Below, in pieces: positions 50,125-59,510 of a stretch of 64,000 nucleotides of DNA. The position numbers were made by a program, and so were the translations under genes. The DNA comes from Nocardiopsis sp. ATB16-24. GTDB taxonomy: Bacteria; Actinomycetota; Actinomycetes; Streptosporangiales; Streptosporangiaceae. Numbering within the stretch: position 1 is the first letter of the stretch; every line of letters starts with the position of its first letter. The stretch lies in assembly GCF_030271535.1 (NCBI RefSeq), contig NZ_JASCXJ010000020.1, positions 1 through 64,000 of the forward strand, given 5' to 3'. The notes under the pieces were generated by a model that saw only the letters and a list, made by a program, of their open reading frames with translations, was not told the origin of the DNA and searched no databases.

Positions 50125-50619
50125 ATGCGTGTGCTGATCATGTCCGACACCCACATGCCGCGCCGCGCCCGTGATCTGCCCGAACAGGTGTGGCGTGAGG
50201 TCGATCGGGCCGACGTCGTGATCCACGCCGGGGACTGGTGCGACCTGGAGGGCTTCGAGCGCCTGTCGGCGCGCGCACGGCGTCTGGTCGGTGTGCACGG
50301 CAACAACGACGGGCCCGAACTGCGCGCACGGCTGCCCGAGACCGCCCGTGTCACGCTCGGCGGCGTGCGTTTCGCGGTCGTGCACGAGACCGGGGACAGC
50401 CGGGGCCGCGAAAGGCGCTGCGAGCGGCGCTTCGGCGACTGCGACGTGGTGGTGTTCGGACACTCGCACATTCCCTGGGACACCGTCTCCCCCTCCGGGC
50501 TCCGTCTCCTCAACCCGGGTTCCCCCACGGACCGGCGCCGCCGGCCCCACCACACCTACATGACCGCCGTGGCCGAAAACGGGCACCTGCGCGAGGTCGA
50601 ACTCCATCGGGTGGAGTGA
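50125..50619 (+). CDS. YfcE/MJ0936-type metallophosphoesterase
   Basis: A 164-residue calcineurin-like phosphoesterase. Metal motifs are MSDTHMP (Asp8, His10), HAGDW, VHGNND and GHSH, giving the complete dinuclear site; the usual xGHG is VVHETGD. Such small enzymes act as phosphodiesterases on cyclic or model substrates; the natural target is unknown. It follows the acyltransferase by 32 bp and may be co-transcribed. Confidence 0.92.
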   Translation: MRVLIMSDTHMPRRARDLPEQVWREVDRADVVIHAGDWCDLEGFERLSARARRLVGVHGNNDGPELRARLPETARVTLGGVRFAVVHETGDSRGRERRCERRFGDCDVVVFGHSHIPWDTVSPSGLRLLNPGSPTDRRRRPHHTYMTAVAENGHLREVELHRVE

Positions 50620-50765
50620 GCGCCCGCGTGCCGCCCGGGCGGCACGCGGCTACGACACCGACGCCGTCGGCACGTCACCTCCTCCGCCGGTTCCGCACCG
50701 CCCCTTCGTCCGGTACCGCTCGTCTTCAGGGTGGTCATAGCGCTGTCCAATTCTGTTCCAAGCGT

Positions 50766-50790
50766 GCTTGCCGCCCGTGCCCTGGGGTAG
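50766..50790 (+). promoter_or_regulatory. Possible SigB-type stress promoter of Mn-catalase gene
   Basis: GCTT (50766-50769), 15 nt, then GGGTAG (50785-50790) fits the actinobacterial stress-sigma pattern GNNT-N14-16-GGGTA. It lies 54 nt before the Mn-catalase ATG. Confidence 0.4.
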
Positions 50791-50843
50791 CGACCGCCAG
50801 GACGACCGGCGTCCGTGATCACATCCCCCGGTGAGGCGAGAGA

Positions 50844-51752
50844 ATGTTCCGACACACCAAGCGGTTGCAGTTCGAGGCCAAGCCCGAGGCTCCCGACGCC
50901 CACTACGCGATGAAGCTCCAAGAGCTCATCGGCGGCGCCTACGGCGAGATGACCGTCACCATGCAGTACCTGTTCCAGGGATGGAACTGCCGCATCGAGG
51001 GCAAGTACAAGGACCTGATCATGGACGTGGCCACCGAGGAGATCGGCCACGTCGAGATGCTCGCCACGATGGTGGCGCGGCTGCTGGAGGGCGCGCCCTC
51101 CACCACCGTGGCCAAGGCGGTCGAGGACCCGGCGGTGGCGGCCATCGTGGGCGGCATGGACCCGCAGCAGGCCATCGTCTCCGGAGGCGGGGCCATGCTC
51201 ACCGACGCCAGGGGCACCCCGTGGAACGGCAAGTTCATCGTGGCCAGCGGGAACCTGTTGGCGGACTTTCGCGCCAATGTCGCCGCCGAGGCCCAGGGCA
51301 GACTACAGACCGCGCGCCTGTACAACATGACCGACGACCCCGGGGTCAAGGCGATGCTCCAGTTCAACCTGGCCCGGGACACCGTCCACCAGAACATGTG
51401 GCTGGCCGCCATCGAGGAACTTCAGGAGGACGGCGTCGAGGGCGAGATCGCCCCCGACGCGCTGTTCGACGAGGAGAACCAGGAACACGCCAACACGATC
51501 TGGGGCCTGTCCGACGGCACGGAGGCCTCCCGGGCCCACTGGGCCACCCGGGGGACCGGGCCCGACGGTCGGCACGAGCTGCGTTACCTCGACCAGCCCG
51601 ATCCTCTGGGCGGACCGGCCAGCGCTCCACCGCCGGACCCCGAGCTGTACGCCTCCTTCAACGGCCAGGGGGGTCAGGGCTCGACCAAGGGGGCCTCGAA
51701 GGCCACCAAGCGCGAAGGCGTCATGGGCAAGCTCAAGGACACCCTGGAATAG
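50844..51752 (+). CDS. Manganese catalase
   Basis: A 302-residue non-haem catalase. The dimanganese ligands appear at Glu35 (GEMTVTMQY), Glu66 and His69 (TEEIGHVEM), Glu149 (NVAAEAQGR) and His182 (DTVHQNMW), the same spacing as the L. plantarum enzyme (35, 66, 69, 148, 181). It dismutates hydrogen peroxide in the cytoplasm. A possible SigB-type promoter lies upstream and a hairpin downstream, so it is a single-gene unit. Confidence 0.95.
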   Translation: MFRHTKRLQFEAKPEAPDAHYAMKLQELIGGAYGEMTVTMQYLFQGWNCRIEGKYKDLIMDVATEEIGHVEMLATMVARLLEGAPSTTVAKAVEDPAVAAIVGGMDPQQAIVSGGGAMLTDARGTPWNGKFIVASGNLLADFRANVAAEAQGRLQTARLYNMTDDPGVKAMLQFNLARDTVHQNMWLAAIEELQEDGVEGEIAPDALFDEENQEHANTIWGLSDGTEASRAHWATRGTGPDGRHELRYLDQPDPLGGPASAPPPDPELYASFNGQGGQGSTKGASKATKREGVMGKLKDTLE

Positions 51753-51768
51753 CCCTCGGTGGACGAGC

Positions 51769-51808
51769 GCCCTCCTCCGCCCTCGGAGAACACCGGGTGG
51801 AGGAGGGC
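51769..51808 (+). terminator. Terminator-like hairpin after Mn-catalase
   Basis: GCCCTCCTCC (51769-51778) pairs with GGAGGAGGGC (51799-51808) across a 20-nt loop, 17 nt after the catalase stop. Confidence 0.6.
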
Positions 51809-51864
51809 TTGCGCGCGAGATCCTCCCCATGGCCTCCCTTTCCACCCTTTCCGCAGGAGATCCG

Positions 51865-52644
51865 GTGCGAGGGCCTACGACGGACCCGACACGTTTGCTT
51901 CCTCCCGCAGATCCTCCTCCCCTGCCCGGGCCCCCGCTGCTCCGGCAGGGGTGGCGCGACGCCGTCTTCGCGCACTGGTCGATCCCACCCGCGCGCGCCG
52001 CGTCGTTGCTGCCCGCGCACACACGGCCCGACACCCTCGACGGCCTCACCTACGTCGGCCTCGTGGCCTTCCGTGTCCCCTTCACCGAGGCCGCGGGGAT
52101 CCCCGTCGGAGGGTTCGACGAGGTCAACGTGCGACTGTACTCGGTGGACCCCCACGGTCGCCGGGGTGTGGTCTTCCTTTCCATGGACGCCGATGCGGCG
52201 CACGGCGTCCTGGCGGCCCGGGCCCTGACGGGGCTGCCCTACATGTGGTCGGACGTCAGCATGCGCGGTGTCGACGACGTCCACGCGGGTTCCGTGCGCC
52301 GCCGTCTGCCCGGGGGCGGCGCACGGGGTCGTTGGCGACTGACCGTGGGCGAACGGCTGGACCGCGTGTCGAGGCTGGAGCGCTTCGTCACCGCCCGCTG
52401 GGGCCTGCACACCCGCCACGCCGCCAACACGTGGTGGATCCGGGTCGAGCACCGGCCCTGGCCGTTGCACCGTGTGCGTTCCTGGTCCTACGAGGGCGAC
52501 CTGCTGCGGGCCGCGGGCGTGCCCGTCGACGACCGCGAACCGGTCTCCGTGCTGTGGTCGCCCGGAGTGGACACCGAGGTGAGCCCCTCCTTGGTGACCG
52601 CGTCGCGTGCCCGGGCCCTGCGGTCTCGGCGGCTCGGCGCGTGA
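51865..52644 (+). CDS. DUF2071 (YqjF-like) protein
   Basis: A 259-residue protein with the DUF2071 pattern: RQGWRDAVFAHWSIPPARAASLLP, YVGLVAFRVPFT, FDEVNVRLYSVDPHGRRGVVFLSMDADA, and LPYMWSDVSM. The fold is acetoacetate-decarboxylase-like; the function is unknown. GTG 51865 is chosen because AGGAGA lies 5 nt upstream; an ATG at 51829 lacks a site. It is a single gene. Confidence 0.85.
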   Translation: MRGPTTDPTRLLPPADPPPLPGPPLLRQGWRDAVFAHWSIPPARAASLLPAHTRPDTLDGLTYVGLVAFRVPFTEAAGIPVGGFDEVNVRLYSVDPHGRRGVVFLSMDADAAHGVLAARALTGLPYMWSDVSMRGVDDVHAGSVRRRLPGGGARGRWRLTVGERLDRVSRLERFVTARWGLHTRHAANTWWIRVEHRPWPLHRVRSWSYEGDLLRAAGVPVDDREPVSVLWSPGVDTEVSPSLVTASRARALRSRRLGA

Positions 52645-52704
52645 CGGCGTTTCGAAGGCCGACACGACGTTCGCCCGGCGGGTGGGAGGCGGCGTCGATG
52701 CCGG

Positions 52705-53742
52705 TCAGCCGGCGTTGGGTTCGAGTACGGCCCGGGTCCCCGGCAGTCGTCCCTGGTCGAGGTCGTCGAAGGCGTCCAGGGCGGCGTCCAACGAGTACGT
52801 CCTGGTCCTTTGACGCACCCTGCCCATCGCGGCCAGGTGCATGAGCTCCTCCAGGTCGTTGTAGCTGCCCACCAGGTTGCCGACGACGGAGATCTCGCGG
52901 GAGATCAGATCGATCGTGGGCACGTCGAGCGCGCCACCGTAACCGATGACGAAGTAGGACCCGCCGTCGCGGGTCATGGTCACGCCCTCCTTCTCGGTGC
53001 CGTCCTCACCGACGAAGTCCAGCACCACCCGTGCGCCCTTGCCCTCGGTGATGTCGGTGACCGCCTCGACCTGGGAGCCGTCGGCCAGGACCGTGTGCGC
53101 CGCACCGAGTTCCTCGGCCACGCGCAGGGCCTCCGGCGAACGGTCCACGACGGTGAGCTCCGCGGGGCTGAGCGCGGTGAACACCTGGATCCCGATGTGG
53201 CCCAGTCCTCCGGCGCCGACCAGGACGGCGTGAGCGCCCGGGTACAGCAACGGAACGGCCCTGCGCACGGCGTGGTAGGCGGTGAGTCCGGCGTCGGCGA
53301 GCGCGGCCACCTCCACGGGCTCCAGGCCGTCGGCGAGTCTGACGCAGGAGCGGGCGGTGGTGCGCAGCAGTCCGGCCATGCCTCCGTCGGCGTCGATGCC
53401 GGGGAAGGAGGAGTTCTCACAGTGGACGTCGTCGCCCGCACGGCAGGGACGGCACAGGCCGCACGTCGCCAGCGGGTGCAGGATCACCTTGTCACCGACC
53501 AGGACGTTGGTGACGGCCGAGCCGATCTCGACCACGGTCCCGGCGTTCTCGTGTCCCAGGACGTAGGGCAGTGCGACGCCGCTCCTGTCCGCCCACTGGC
53601 CCTCGACGATGTGCAGGTCCGTGCGGCACACGCCCGCGGCGTCGACCCGCACCAGGACGTCCAGTGGTCCCCGGATCCGCGGCTCGTCGACCTCGTCGAC
53701 CGAAGGCCGTCCTCCGTACTCGTGTACCCGTACCGCGCGCAT
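52705..53742 (-). CDS. Zinc-dependent alcohol dehydrogenase
   Basis: A 345-residue medium-chain dehydrogenase. The catalytic zinc ligands are Cys in GVCRTDLH and His in LGHENAG, and the structural zinc set is CGLCRPCRAGDDVHC. The NAD(P) motif is VLVGAGGLGHIG. The family oxidises primary or secondary alcohols or aldehydes; the substrate is not shown by context. ATG 53742 has AGGAGG upstream. Confidence 0.92.
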   Translation of the reverse strand: MRAVRVHEYGGRPSVDEVDEPRIRGPLDVLVRVDAAGVCRTDLHIVEGQWADRSGVALPYVLGHENAGTVVEIGSAVTNVLVGDKVILHPLATCGLCRPCRAGDDVHCENSSFPGIDADGGMAGLLRTTARSCVRLADGLEPVEVAALADAGLTAYHAVRRAVPLLYPGAHAVLVGAGGLGHIGIQVFTALSPAELTVVDRSPEALRVAEELGAAHTVLADGSQVEAVTDITEGKGARVVLDFVGEDGTEKEGVTMTRDGGSYFVIGYGGALDVPTIDLISREISVVGNLVGSYNDLEELMHLAAMGRVRQRTRTYSLDAALDAFDDLDQGRLPGTRAVLEPNAG

Positions 53743-53830
53743 GTCGCCTCCTGAGACCTTGGGACTCCCTGTCAGGCGCACTTTCCGTAACCGCTCCGCC
53801 GAAACGTGTCCGCCCGTGCGGGGGCGTGGC

Positions 53831-54391
53831 TCACGGAGTCCTGCCGGTCAGGGCGATGAGTCGGTCCTGGGTGCCGACGCCGTCCCCGACCCGGACGGGT
53901 GCGTCGAACAGCGCCCCGGGCCCCAATCCCTGGGCGCTCGCCCAGGTGTGGACCTCCTTGACCAGGTCGGGGTCGAGTGTCTCGTCCACACCCAGGGCCC
54001 GGGCGAGGTCCCAGGCGTGGACCGTCAGGTCGAAGGTCATCTGCCACAGGTAGACCTCCGCGGGCGTGTCACCGAAGGACAGGTGCACCGTGCTCTCCAG
54101 GGAGGAGGGGGCGAGCCAGGCGGTGCGGGCCTCACGTGAGGCGACCTCCCAGGTGGTGATGGGCTCCTCTCCGAGGTTGTCGCCCTCGAAGCGGTCCCCG
54201 ACGTCCTCGACCCGTTCTCCGGCCAGCAGGGGCGGCACCCACAGCTGTTCGGTGGTCAGATGGTTGACCAGGTCGTGTACGTCCCAGTCCCGGCAGGGAG
54301 TGGGCAGGGCCCAGTCGGTCATCTTGATCTCGCGGACCCGTCTCCCGAACTCGCCCATCGCGGTGCCGTGCAGGTCGATCAGGTGTGCCAT
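53831..54391 (-). CDS. Maleylpyruvate-isomerase N-terminal (MDMPI) domain protein
   Basis: A 186-residue TIGR03086-type protein. DWALPTPCRDWDVHDLVNHL (near residues 26-45) and the C-terminal EVYLWQMTFDLTVHAWDLARALG are the family markers (DinB-like four-helix metal-binding fold). The family includes mycothiol-dependent maleylpyruvate isomerase and other thiol-dependent enzymes. It is 14 kb from the homogentisate operon, so a role as the missing maleylacetoacetate isomerase is only a thought. ATG 54391 has GGGGGG upstream. Confidence 0.85.
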   Translation of the reverse strand: MAHLIDLHGTAMGEFGRRVREIKMTDWALPTPCRDWDVHDLVNHLTTEQLWVPPLLAGERVEDVGDRFEGDNLGEEPITTWEVASREARTAWLAPSSLESTVHLSFGDTPAEVYLWQMTFDLTVHAWDLARALGVDETLDPDLVKEVHTWASAQGLGPGALFDAPVRVGDGVGTQDRLIALTGRTP

Positions 54392-54544
54392 ATGCGTCCC
54401 CCCGGCGGATATCCGTTCTGCGCGGGCCCCTACCCGGCCCCGCCTCGGGCCGAACCCGTGCTCGGAACCCGCGGCGAGGGGCGGCGGCCGCACACGCGAG
54501 GTCCTTCGTGTGCGACCGCGGAAGGTCCTCCACCGTGGGGTTCC

Positions 54545-56032
54545 TCAGGACGTGGCCGTCGCCGTCGGTGCTCCGGTGTCGGCCTGCACGCGCCGCACGA
54601 AGAAGGTCATGGCGAAGGCCACGACCGAGACCGTCGCGCCCACCAGGAAGGCGGCGTGGACGCCGCCCGCCTGGGCGTCGACCTCCGCGAGCCCGTCGGT
54701 GAGCAGACCGGCCGAGGTCGCGGACATGATCGCGACGAACGTCGCCGTACCGGCCGCGCCCGCGACCTGCTGCACCGTGCCGACCACGGCGCTGCCGTGC
54801 GAGTACAGCCTGGGCTGGAGTGATCCGAGGGCCCCGGTGAGCAGCGGTGTGAACATCAGGCCCAGCCCCAGGCTCAGCGTGACGTGTGCGGCCACGACGA
54901 AGCCGACCGGTGTGTGGGCGTCGAGCAGGGTCATGCTCCACAGCACCACGGAGACCACCGCCGCGCCGGGGATGACCAGGGGGCGCGGCCCCACCCGGTC
55001 GTAGAGACGTCCGACGAACGGGGCGAGCAGGCCCATGGCCAGGCCGCCGGGCAGGAGGGTGAGTCCGGTGACGAGCGTGTCGTGGCCCAGGACGTTCTGC
55101 ATGTAGACCGGCAGCAGGATGAGGACGCCGAACAGGGCCATGAAGCTGATCACGACCAGGCCGATCGAGACGGAGAACTGCGTGGAGGCGAACACGCGCA
55201 GGTCGAGCAGGGCGCGGTCTCGGCGTTGGAGGCGGAGTTGGCGCCACACGAACAGCACCAGGGCGGCGGTGCCGACGCCGATCGCGGCCAGGGGCGGGAC
55301 CACGGCGGCGGCCTCCCCCTCCCCCAGACCCGAGAAGCCGTAGACCAGTCCGCCGAAGGCCACCGCCGACAACGGCAGGGAGGGCACGTCGATGCTCGCC
55401 GCACGTGGTTCGGTGACGTTGCGGATGAAGAACGCGCCCAGGGCCAGCCCCAGGAGCGCGATGGGAAGCACGAGCCCGAACATCCACCGCCAGTCGAGCA
55501 CGCTGAGGATGAGTCCGGCCAGGGTGGGGCCGACGGCGGGCGCGACGGACATGACGATGGAGATGTTGCCCATGGTGCGCCCACGGCGTTCGGTCGGAAC
55601 GATGTTCAGCACGGTCGTCATGAGCAGCGGCATCATGATCGCCGTTCCCATCGCCTGGACCACGCGTCCCAGGAGCAGGAAGGCGAAATCGGGCGCCAGG
55701 AAGCACAGGAGCGTGCCGAGGCTGAACAGCGTCATCGCCGTGACGAAGACCTGCCGGACGTGGAAGCGTTGGAGCAGGTATCCGGTGGCCGGGATCACCA
55801 CCGCCATGACGAGCATGAAGGCCGAGGTCAGCCACTGACCGGTGGAGACGGAGATGCCCAGGTCCCGGTTGAGCTGCGGCAGGGCCACGCCCATGATCGT
55901 CTCGTTCAAGATCACGATAAAGGCCGAGACCAGCAGTAGCGGGATGAGGAGGCGAGGGGCGCGGGCGCCGTCTCCGTCGTGCTGCGGGACCGAACCGCCG
56001 TCGGTCGTGGTGGGGGTGGGCTGCCCTGTCAC
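54545..56032 (-). CDS. DHA2-type MFS drug exporter (EmrB/QacA-like)
   Basis: A 495-residue exporter with 14 hydrophobic segments. The DHA2 markers are VILNETIMGVALPQLNRDLG in the first helix and LMVVIPATGYLLQRFHVRQVF as the loop motif. The family exports lipophilic drugs and dyes with protons. GTG 56032 has GAGGA upstream. It is single; no regulator is adjacent. Confidence 0.92.
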   Translation of the reverse strand: MTGQPTPTTTDGGSVPQHDGDGARAPRLLIPLLLVSAFIVILNETIMGVALPQLNRDLGISVSTGQWLTSAFMLVMAVVIPATGYLLQRFHVRQVFVTAMTLFSLGTLLCFLAPDFAFLLLGRVVQAMGTAIMMPLLMTTVLNIVPTERRGRTMGNISIVMSVAPAVGPTLAGLILSVLDWRWMFGLVLPIALLGLALGAFFIRNVTEPRAASIDVPSLPLSAVAFGGLVYGFSGLGEGEAAAVVPPLAAIGVGTAALVLFVWRQLRLQRRDRALLDLRVFASTQFSVSIGLVVISFMALFGVLILLPVYMQNVLGHDTLVTGLTLLPGGLAMGLLAPFVGRLYDRVGPRPLVIPGAAVVSVVLWSMTLLDAHTPVGFVVAAHVTLSLGLGLMFTPLLTGALGSLQPRLYSHGSAVVGTVQQVAGAAGTATFVAIMSATSAGLLTDGLAEVDAQAGGVHAAFLVGATVSVVAFAMTFFVRRVQADTGAPTATATS

Positions 56033-56177
56033 AGGTGTCCTCTGATCATGGTTTTCCGACAGGTTCGCCCGGGGGCACGCGAACCTCTACGAGCAGATCC
56101 AACGTCCCCGGCCCCCTACTCGTTCCCCAGATCGGGGTGTTGTGGGACATAGCCTCCCGTTCGGGAGCGGGCGCCCC

Positions 56178-56624
56178 TCAGTCGCGGGCGGCGGACGCCG
56201 ACCCCCGGCAGGCCGCCCTGGCCAGGGTGAGCGCGCAGGCGTCCTCGATGAGGCCGCCGACCCATGCGGGGCGGCCTCCGTCGCTCCAGTAACCGCGCCA
56301 CTTCACACCCGCTGCGGCGCCCAGAGGGGCGACGGCAGCCGCGACCACGGTGGCGGGAACGACCGGTGCGCCCAAGGCTCGGGCGAGGAGGGCTCCGCCG
56401 GTGCCCGCGCTGAGGATTCTGCTCGTCAGCATCGGCCAGGCCAGTCTGCTGGGGATGCCCGGAGCCTTGTCCCCGGAGAACTCGCCCAGGTAGGCCAGCG
56501 CCATGAGCGCGCGCTTACCGCCCCCGGAGGAGGCCCACAGCGGGGCGCTCCCCAGCGTGCCACGCGACCCCGTGGCCAGGCCCAGCAGTGCGGCGCGGAC
56601 CGCGCCCGATGCCGTCGTCCCCAT
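56178..56624 (-). CDS. DUF4126-like membrane protein
   Basis: A 148-residue protein with glycine-rich hydrophobic segments (SGAVRAALLGLATGSRG, GGALLARALGAPVVPATVVAAAVAPLGAAAG) and EDACALTLARAA at the end, the DUF4126 pattern. The function is unknown. ATG 56624 has GAAGGG upstream. Confidence 0.75.
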   Translation of the reverse strand: MGTTASGAVRAALLGLATGSRGTLGSAPLWASSGGGKRALMALAYLGEFSGDKAPGIPSRLAWPMLTSRILSAGTGGALLARALGAPVVPATVVAAAVAPLGAAAGVKWRGYWSDGGRPAWVGGLIEDACALTLARAACRGSASAARD

Positions 56625-56804
56625 GTCCCTTCCCCCTTCTCCCGGGCCGATCGTCCACGGCCCCTGCTGTCCGGTTATCCGGATCCGGTCGGGCGAAACG
56701 TCGCCACGGCGAAGGCGCGGCCCCCTGCCATGGGCACCCGTCGTCCGAACGGACGGCTCACGCCGTGGCGACGGCGACGACCCGCCGGGGCTTTCCGGGG
56801 GTCC

Positions 56805-57800
56805 TCACAGGTCCACGCGCAGCGCGTGCACGCCCTCGACGGTGGAGACGACGACGGTTCCGTCGGCGGTCGCGACCATGTCGTGCAGCCCGTGGGCTCC
56901 GGTCCAGGGGATCTCGACGGTCGGCCGGTCCGGCCCGTCCAGGAAGCGGAAGAACAGACGGAAGGGGCGATCGCCCCCGGTGAGGTGACCGCCGCCCTCC
57001 TGGGCGAACACCGCGACGGGGAGCCCCGCCCACTCGGTCAGGTCGCTCACGGTACGGCCTGGGACGCGTCCCAGGCCGGCCACCGGTTCCAGTCCGGGGA
57101 GGGCGTACACCCTCCCCGACACGACCATCAGGGGCCGGCCTCCGACGACCGCGGCCACGGTCTCCTCCCCGCCGTCGCACTCGATCTCGGCGATCCGCCG
57201 CCCGTCCGACGACCGGTACACGCGCCGGCAGGCGTCCTCCACCTCGTCCATGAGGAAGTCGTCGACGCGGACCCGCTGCACGGGAACGATCAGATACCCA
57301 CCGGCCAGGACCAGTCTCTCCCGTGTCAGATGGTGGGCCCGGAAGCCATCACCCAGACCGGGCACGGCGGCACCCGTGTCGAGGTCCACGGCCCACCACG
57401 CGTGTTCGTTCCCCGGCTCCTCGTCCAGGACGAACACCGTGGACCTGCCACCGACGGCGCCCACCACCAAGCCGGTGGGATCCCCACGCCACCCCTCCCT
57501 TCCCCGCAAAGGAACCCGCCTGAGAGGGGAGCCCGTGCGGGGGTCCAGGAGCATCAGCGCCCCGGGCACCGCGTGAACCACCACGGGTGCGGATCGGAGC
57601 CCGACCGGCGAGGCCAGGCAGGCCGCTCCCTCCACGTCGAAGGCGGGGCCGAGAGGTTCCAGCGTGGCCGCGTCGAAGGCGCGCGCACGACCCGCGTATC
57701 CGGCCTCCTCGCCCACGTGCCCCTGGGCCAGCAGGACTCCGTTCCTGGTGGACAGCCCGGTCCACCTCTCGAAGCCGTCCCACGACCGTGTCACCTCCAC
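56805..57800 (-). CDS. Beta-propeller (PQQ/WD-like repeat) protein of unknown function
   Basis: A 331-residue protein of repeated beta units, e.g. GVLLAQGHVGE, ARAFDAATLEPLGPAFDV, ALMLLDPRTGSPLRRV, WAVDLDTGAAVPGLG and TADGTVVVSTVEGVHALRV, consistent with about six propeller blades. No signal peptide or catalytic motif is seen. GTG 57800, with GGAGG 10 nt upstream, is preferred over ATG 57824, which lies in the hairpin following pepP. Confidence 0.65.
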   Translation of the reverse strand: MEVTRSWDGFERWTGLSTRNGVLLAQGHVGEEAGYAGRARAFDAATLEPLGPAFDVEGAACLASPVGLRSAPVVVHAVPGALMLLDPRTGSPLRRVPLRGREGWRGDPTGLVVGAVGGRSTVFVLDEEPGNEHAWWAVDLDTGAAVPGLGDGFRAHHLTRERLVLAGGYLIVPVQRVRVDDFLMDEVEDACRRVYRSSDGRRIAEIECDGGEETVAAVVGGRPLMVVSGRVYALPGLEPVAGLGRVPGRTVSDLTEWAGLPVAVFAQEGGGHLTGGDRPFRLFFRFLDGPDRPTVEIPWTGAHGLHDMVATADGTVVVSTVEGVHALRVDL

Positions 57801-57828
57801 CGTCCGTCCCCCTCCCCCGCGCATGGCG

Positions 57829-57854
57829 ACGGGGCCGCCCCGGGGCGGCCCCGT
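57829..57854 (-). terminator. 26-bp perfect palindrome after Xaa-Pro aminopeptidase gene
   Basis: ACGGGGCCGCCCC (57829-57841) and its exact reverse complement (57842-57854) follow the aminopeptidase stop by 19 nt on the minus strand. Probable terminator. Confidence 0.65.
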
Positions 57855-57873
57855 GTCGCTCCTTTGAGAAGGG

Positions 57874-59361
57874 TCAGCGCGGCAGGTGTTCGGCCAGCCA
57901 GGCCTCCACGTCGGCGGAGGTGCGCGGCAGGCCCTCCGACATCACGCGGTTGCCGTCCTCGGTGACCAGCACGTCGTCCTCGATGCGCACGCCGATGCCG
58001 CGCAGCTCCTCGGGGACGGTGAGGTCGTCGGGCTGGAAGTACAGGCCCGGCTCGACCGTCAGGACCATGCCCGGCTTCAGTTCGCCGTACAGGTGCACCT
58101 CCTGGCGGGACACCGCGCAGTCGTGCACGTCCATGCCGAGCATGTGTCCGGTGCCGTGCAGGCTGTAGCGGCGCTGTAGGCCCAGTTCCAGGACACGGTC
58201 GAGAGGGCCCTCCAGCAGGCCCCACGCGATCAGCCCCTCGGCCAGCACCCTCTGGGCGGCCTCGTGGTAGTCCGTGAAGGGCCGCCCCGGGGCCACGGCG
58301 GCGATACCGGCCTCCTGCGCGGCGTAGACCAGGTCGTAGACCCTGCGCTGGACGTCGGTGAAGGTGCCCGACACCGGCATGGTGCGCGTGACGTCGGCGG
58401 TGTACAGGGTGGTGGTCTCCACGCCCGCGTCCAGCAGCAGCAGGTCGCCCTCACGGACGGGCCCGTCGTTGCGGGTCCAGTGCAGGGTGGTGGCGTTGGG
58501 GCCCGAGGCGGCGATGGTGCCGTAGCCGACGTCGTTGCCCTCCACCCGGGCGCGTAGGAAGAACGTGCCCTCGACGTAGCGCTCGGAGGTGTCCTTGGCC
58601 TGCGGAAGCGCCTTGACGACGTCGTTGAAGCCGCGCACGGTGGCGTCCACGGCCAGCTGAAGCTGGGCGATCTCCCACTCGTCCTTGACCAGGCGGTGGT
58701 CGGCCAGGGTGACGGCCAGTTCCTCGTCGAGCCGGGCGGACTCGGTACGCGACTCCTCGTCGGTGTCGGCGCGCAGCTCGTCGACCAGGGCGTCGATCCC
58801 GGCGTCGTGGCCGCGCACGAGGCGAACGGGGGCCCCGCCCGAGCGCAGCGCGTCGGTCAGGGTGGTCACGTCGGCGGTGTCCACACCGAGCAGGTCGGCC
58901 GCCTCCGCGAGGCTGTTGCGGCGGCCGGTCCACAGCTCGCCGTAGGCACCCAGCCAGAACTCGCCGTTGTCACGGTTGGAGCGGGGCTTGAGGTAGAGGA
59001 CGACGTCGTGGCCCTCGCCGTTGGGGGTGAACACCAGGCATCCGCCGTCGGAGGTGTCACCGGTGAGGTAGGCGTAGTTCGTGGCGGCCCGGAAGGGGTA
59101 CTCGGTGTCGTTGGAGCGGGTGAGGAGCCTTCCCGCCGGGATCACCAGACGCTCTCCCGGGAAGGCCGCGCTGATCGCGGCGCGCCGGCGTGCGGTGTGC
59201 TCGGCCTGCTCGATGGGCTTCAGGTCCCGCCGCTCGGTGTCGGCCCAGCCGGTGGTCATCCAGGCGGCGAGCTCGGCGGAGACGGTCTGCGCCTGCCCGT
59301 TCTTGCGTGGACTGAACACGGGGGCGTTCGTCTCGTCCTGGGGGCGCTGCTGCTCGCTCAC
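57874..59361 (-). CDS. pepP: Xaa-Pro aminopeptidase (aminopeptidase P)
   Basis: A 495-residue pita-bread metallopeptidase that removes an N-terminal residue before proline. The dinuclear ligands are the two Asp of LLLLDAGVE and TADVTRTMP, His in HGTGHMLGMDVHD, Glu in TVEPGLYF and Glu in VRIEDDVLV. The N-terminal creatinase-like domain spans about 1-240. GTG 59361 has GAGGAG upstream. Confidence 0.94.
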   Translation of the reverse strand: MSEQQRPQDETNAPVFSPRKNGQAQTVSAELAAWMTTGWADTERRDLKPIEQAEHTARRRAAISAAFPGERLVIPAGRLLTRSNDTEYPFRAATNYAYLTGDTSDGGCLVFTPNGEGHDVVLYLKPRSNRDNGEFWLGAYGELWTGRRNSLAEAADLLGVDTADVTTLTDALRSGGAPVRLVRGHDAGIDALVDELRADTDEESRTESARLDEELAVTLADHRLVKDEWEIAQLQLAVDATVRGFNDVVKALPQAKDTSERYVEGTFFLRARVEGNDVGYGTIAASGPNATTLHWTRNDGPVREGDLLLLDAGVETTTLYTADVTRTMPVSGTFTDVQRRVYDLVYAAQEAGIAAVAPGRPFTDYHEAAQRVLAEGLIAWGLLEGPLDRVLELGLQRRYSLHGTGHMLGMDVHDCAVSRQEVHLYGELKPGMVLTVEPGLYFQPDDLTVPEELRGIGVRIEDDVLVTEDGNRVMSEGLPRTSADVEAWLAEHLPR

Positions 59362-59510
59362 GTCGTGCTCTCCTCATCACGTTCGTCGGCGCGACCGCCG
59401 ATGGCGGCCTCGGCCCTCCATCGTACGGGCAACGTCGAACAAGGGACCGTCACACGGCCATAGCCACCCCCATAACGTCTCGGAGGTCGATGTGGTGTCG
59501 GTGAGGCCTC

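Noticed and set aside
53831..54391. MDMPI protein as the missing maleylacetoacetate isomerase
   Set aside because: Family link is suggestive, but it is 14 kb from the operon and the family has many other functions; not supported by context.
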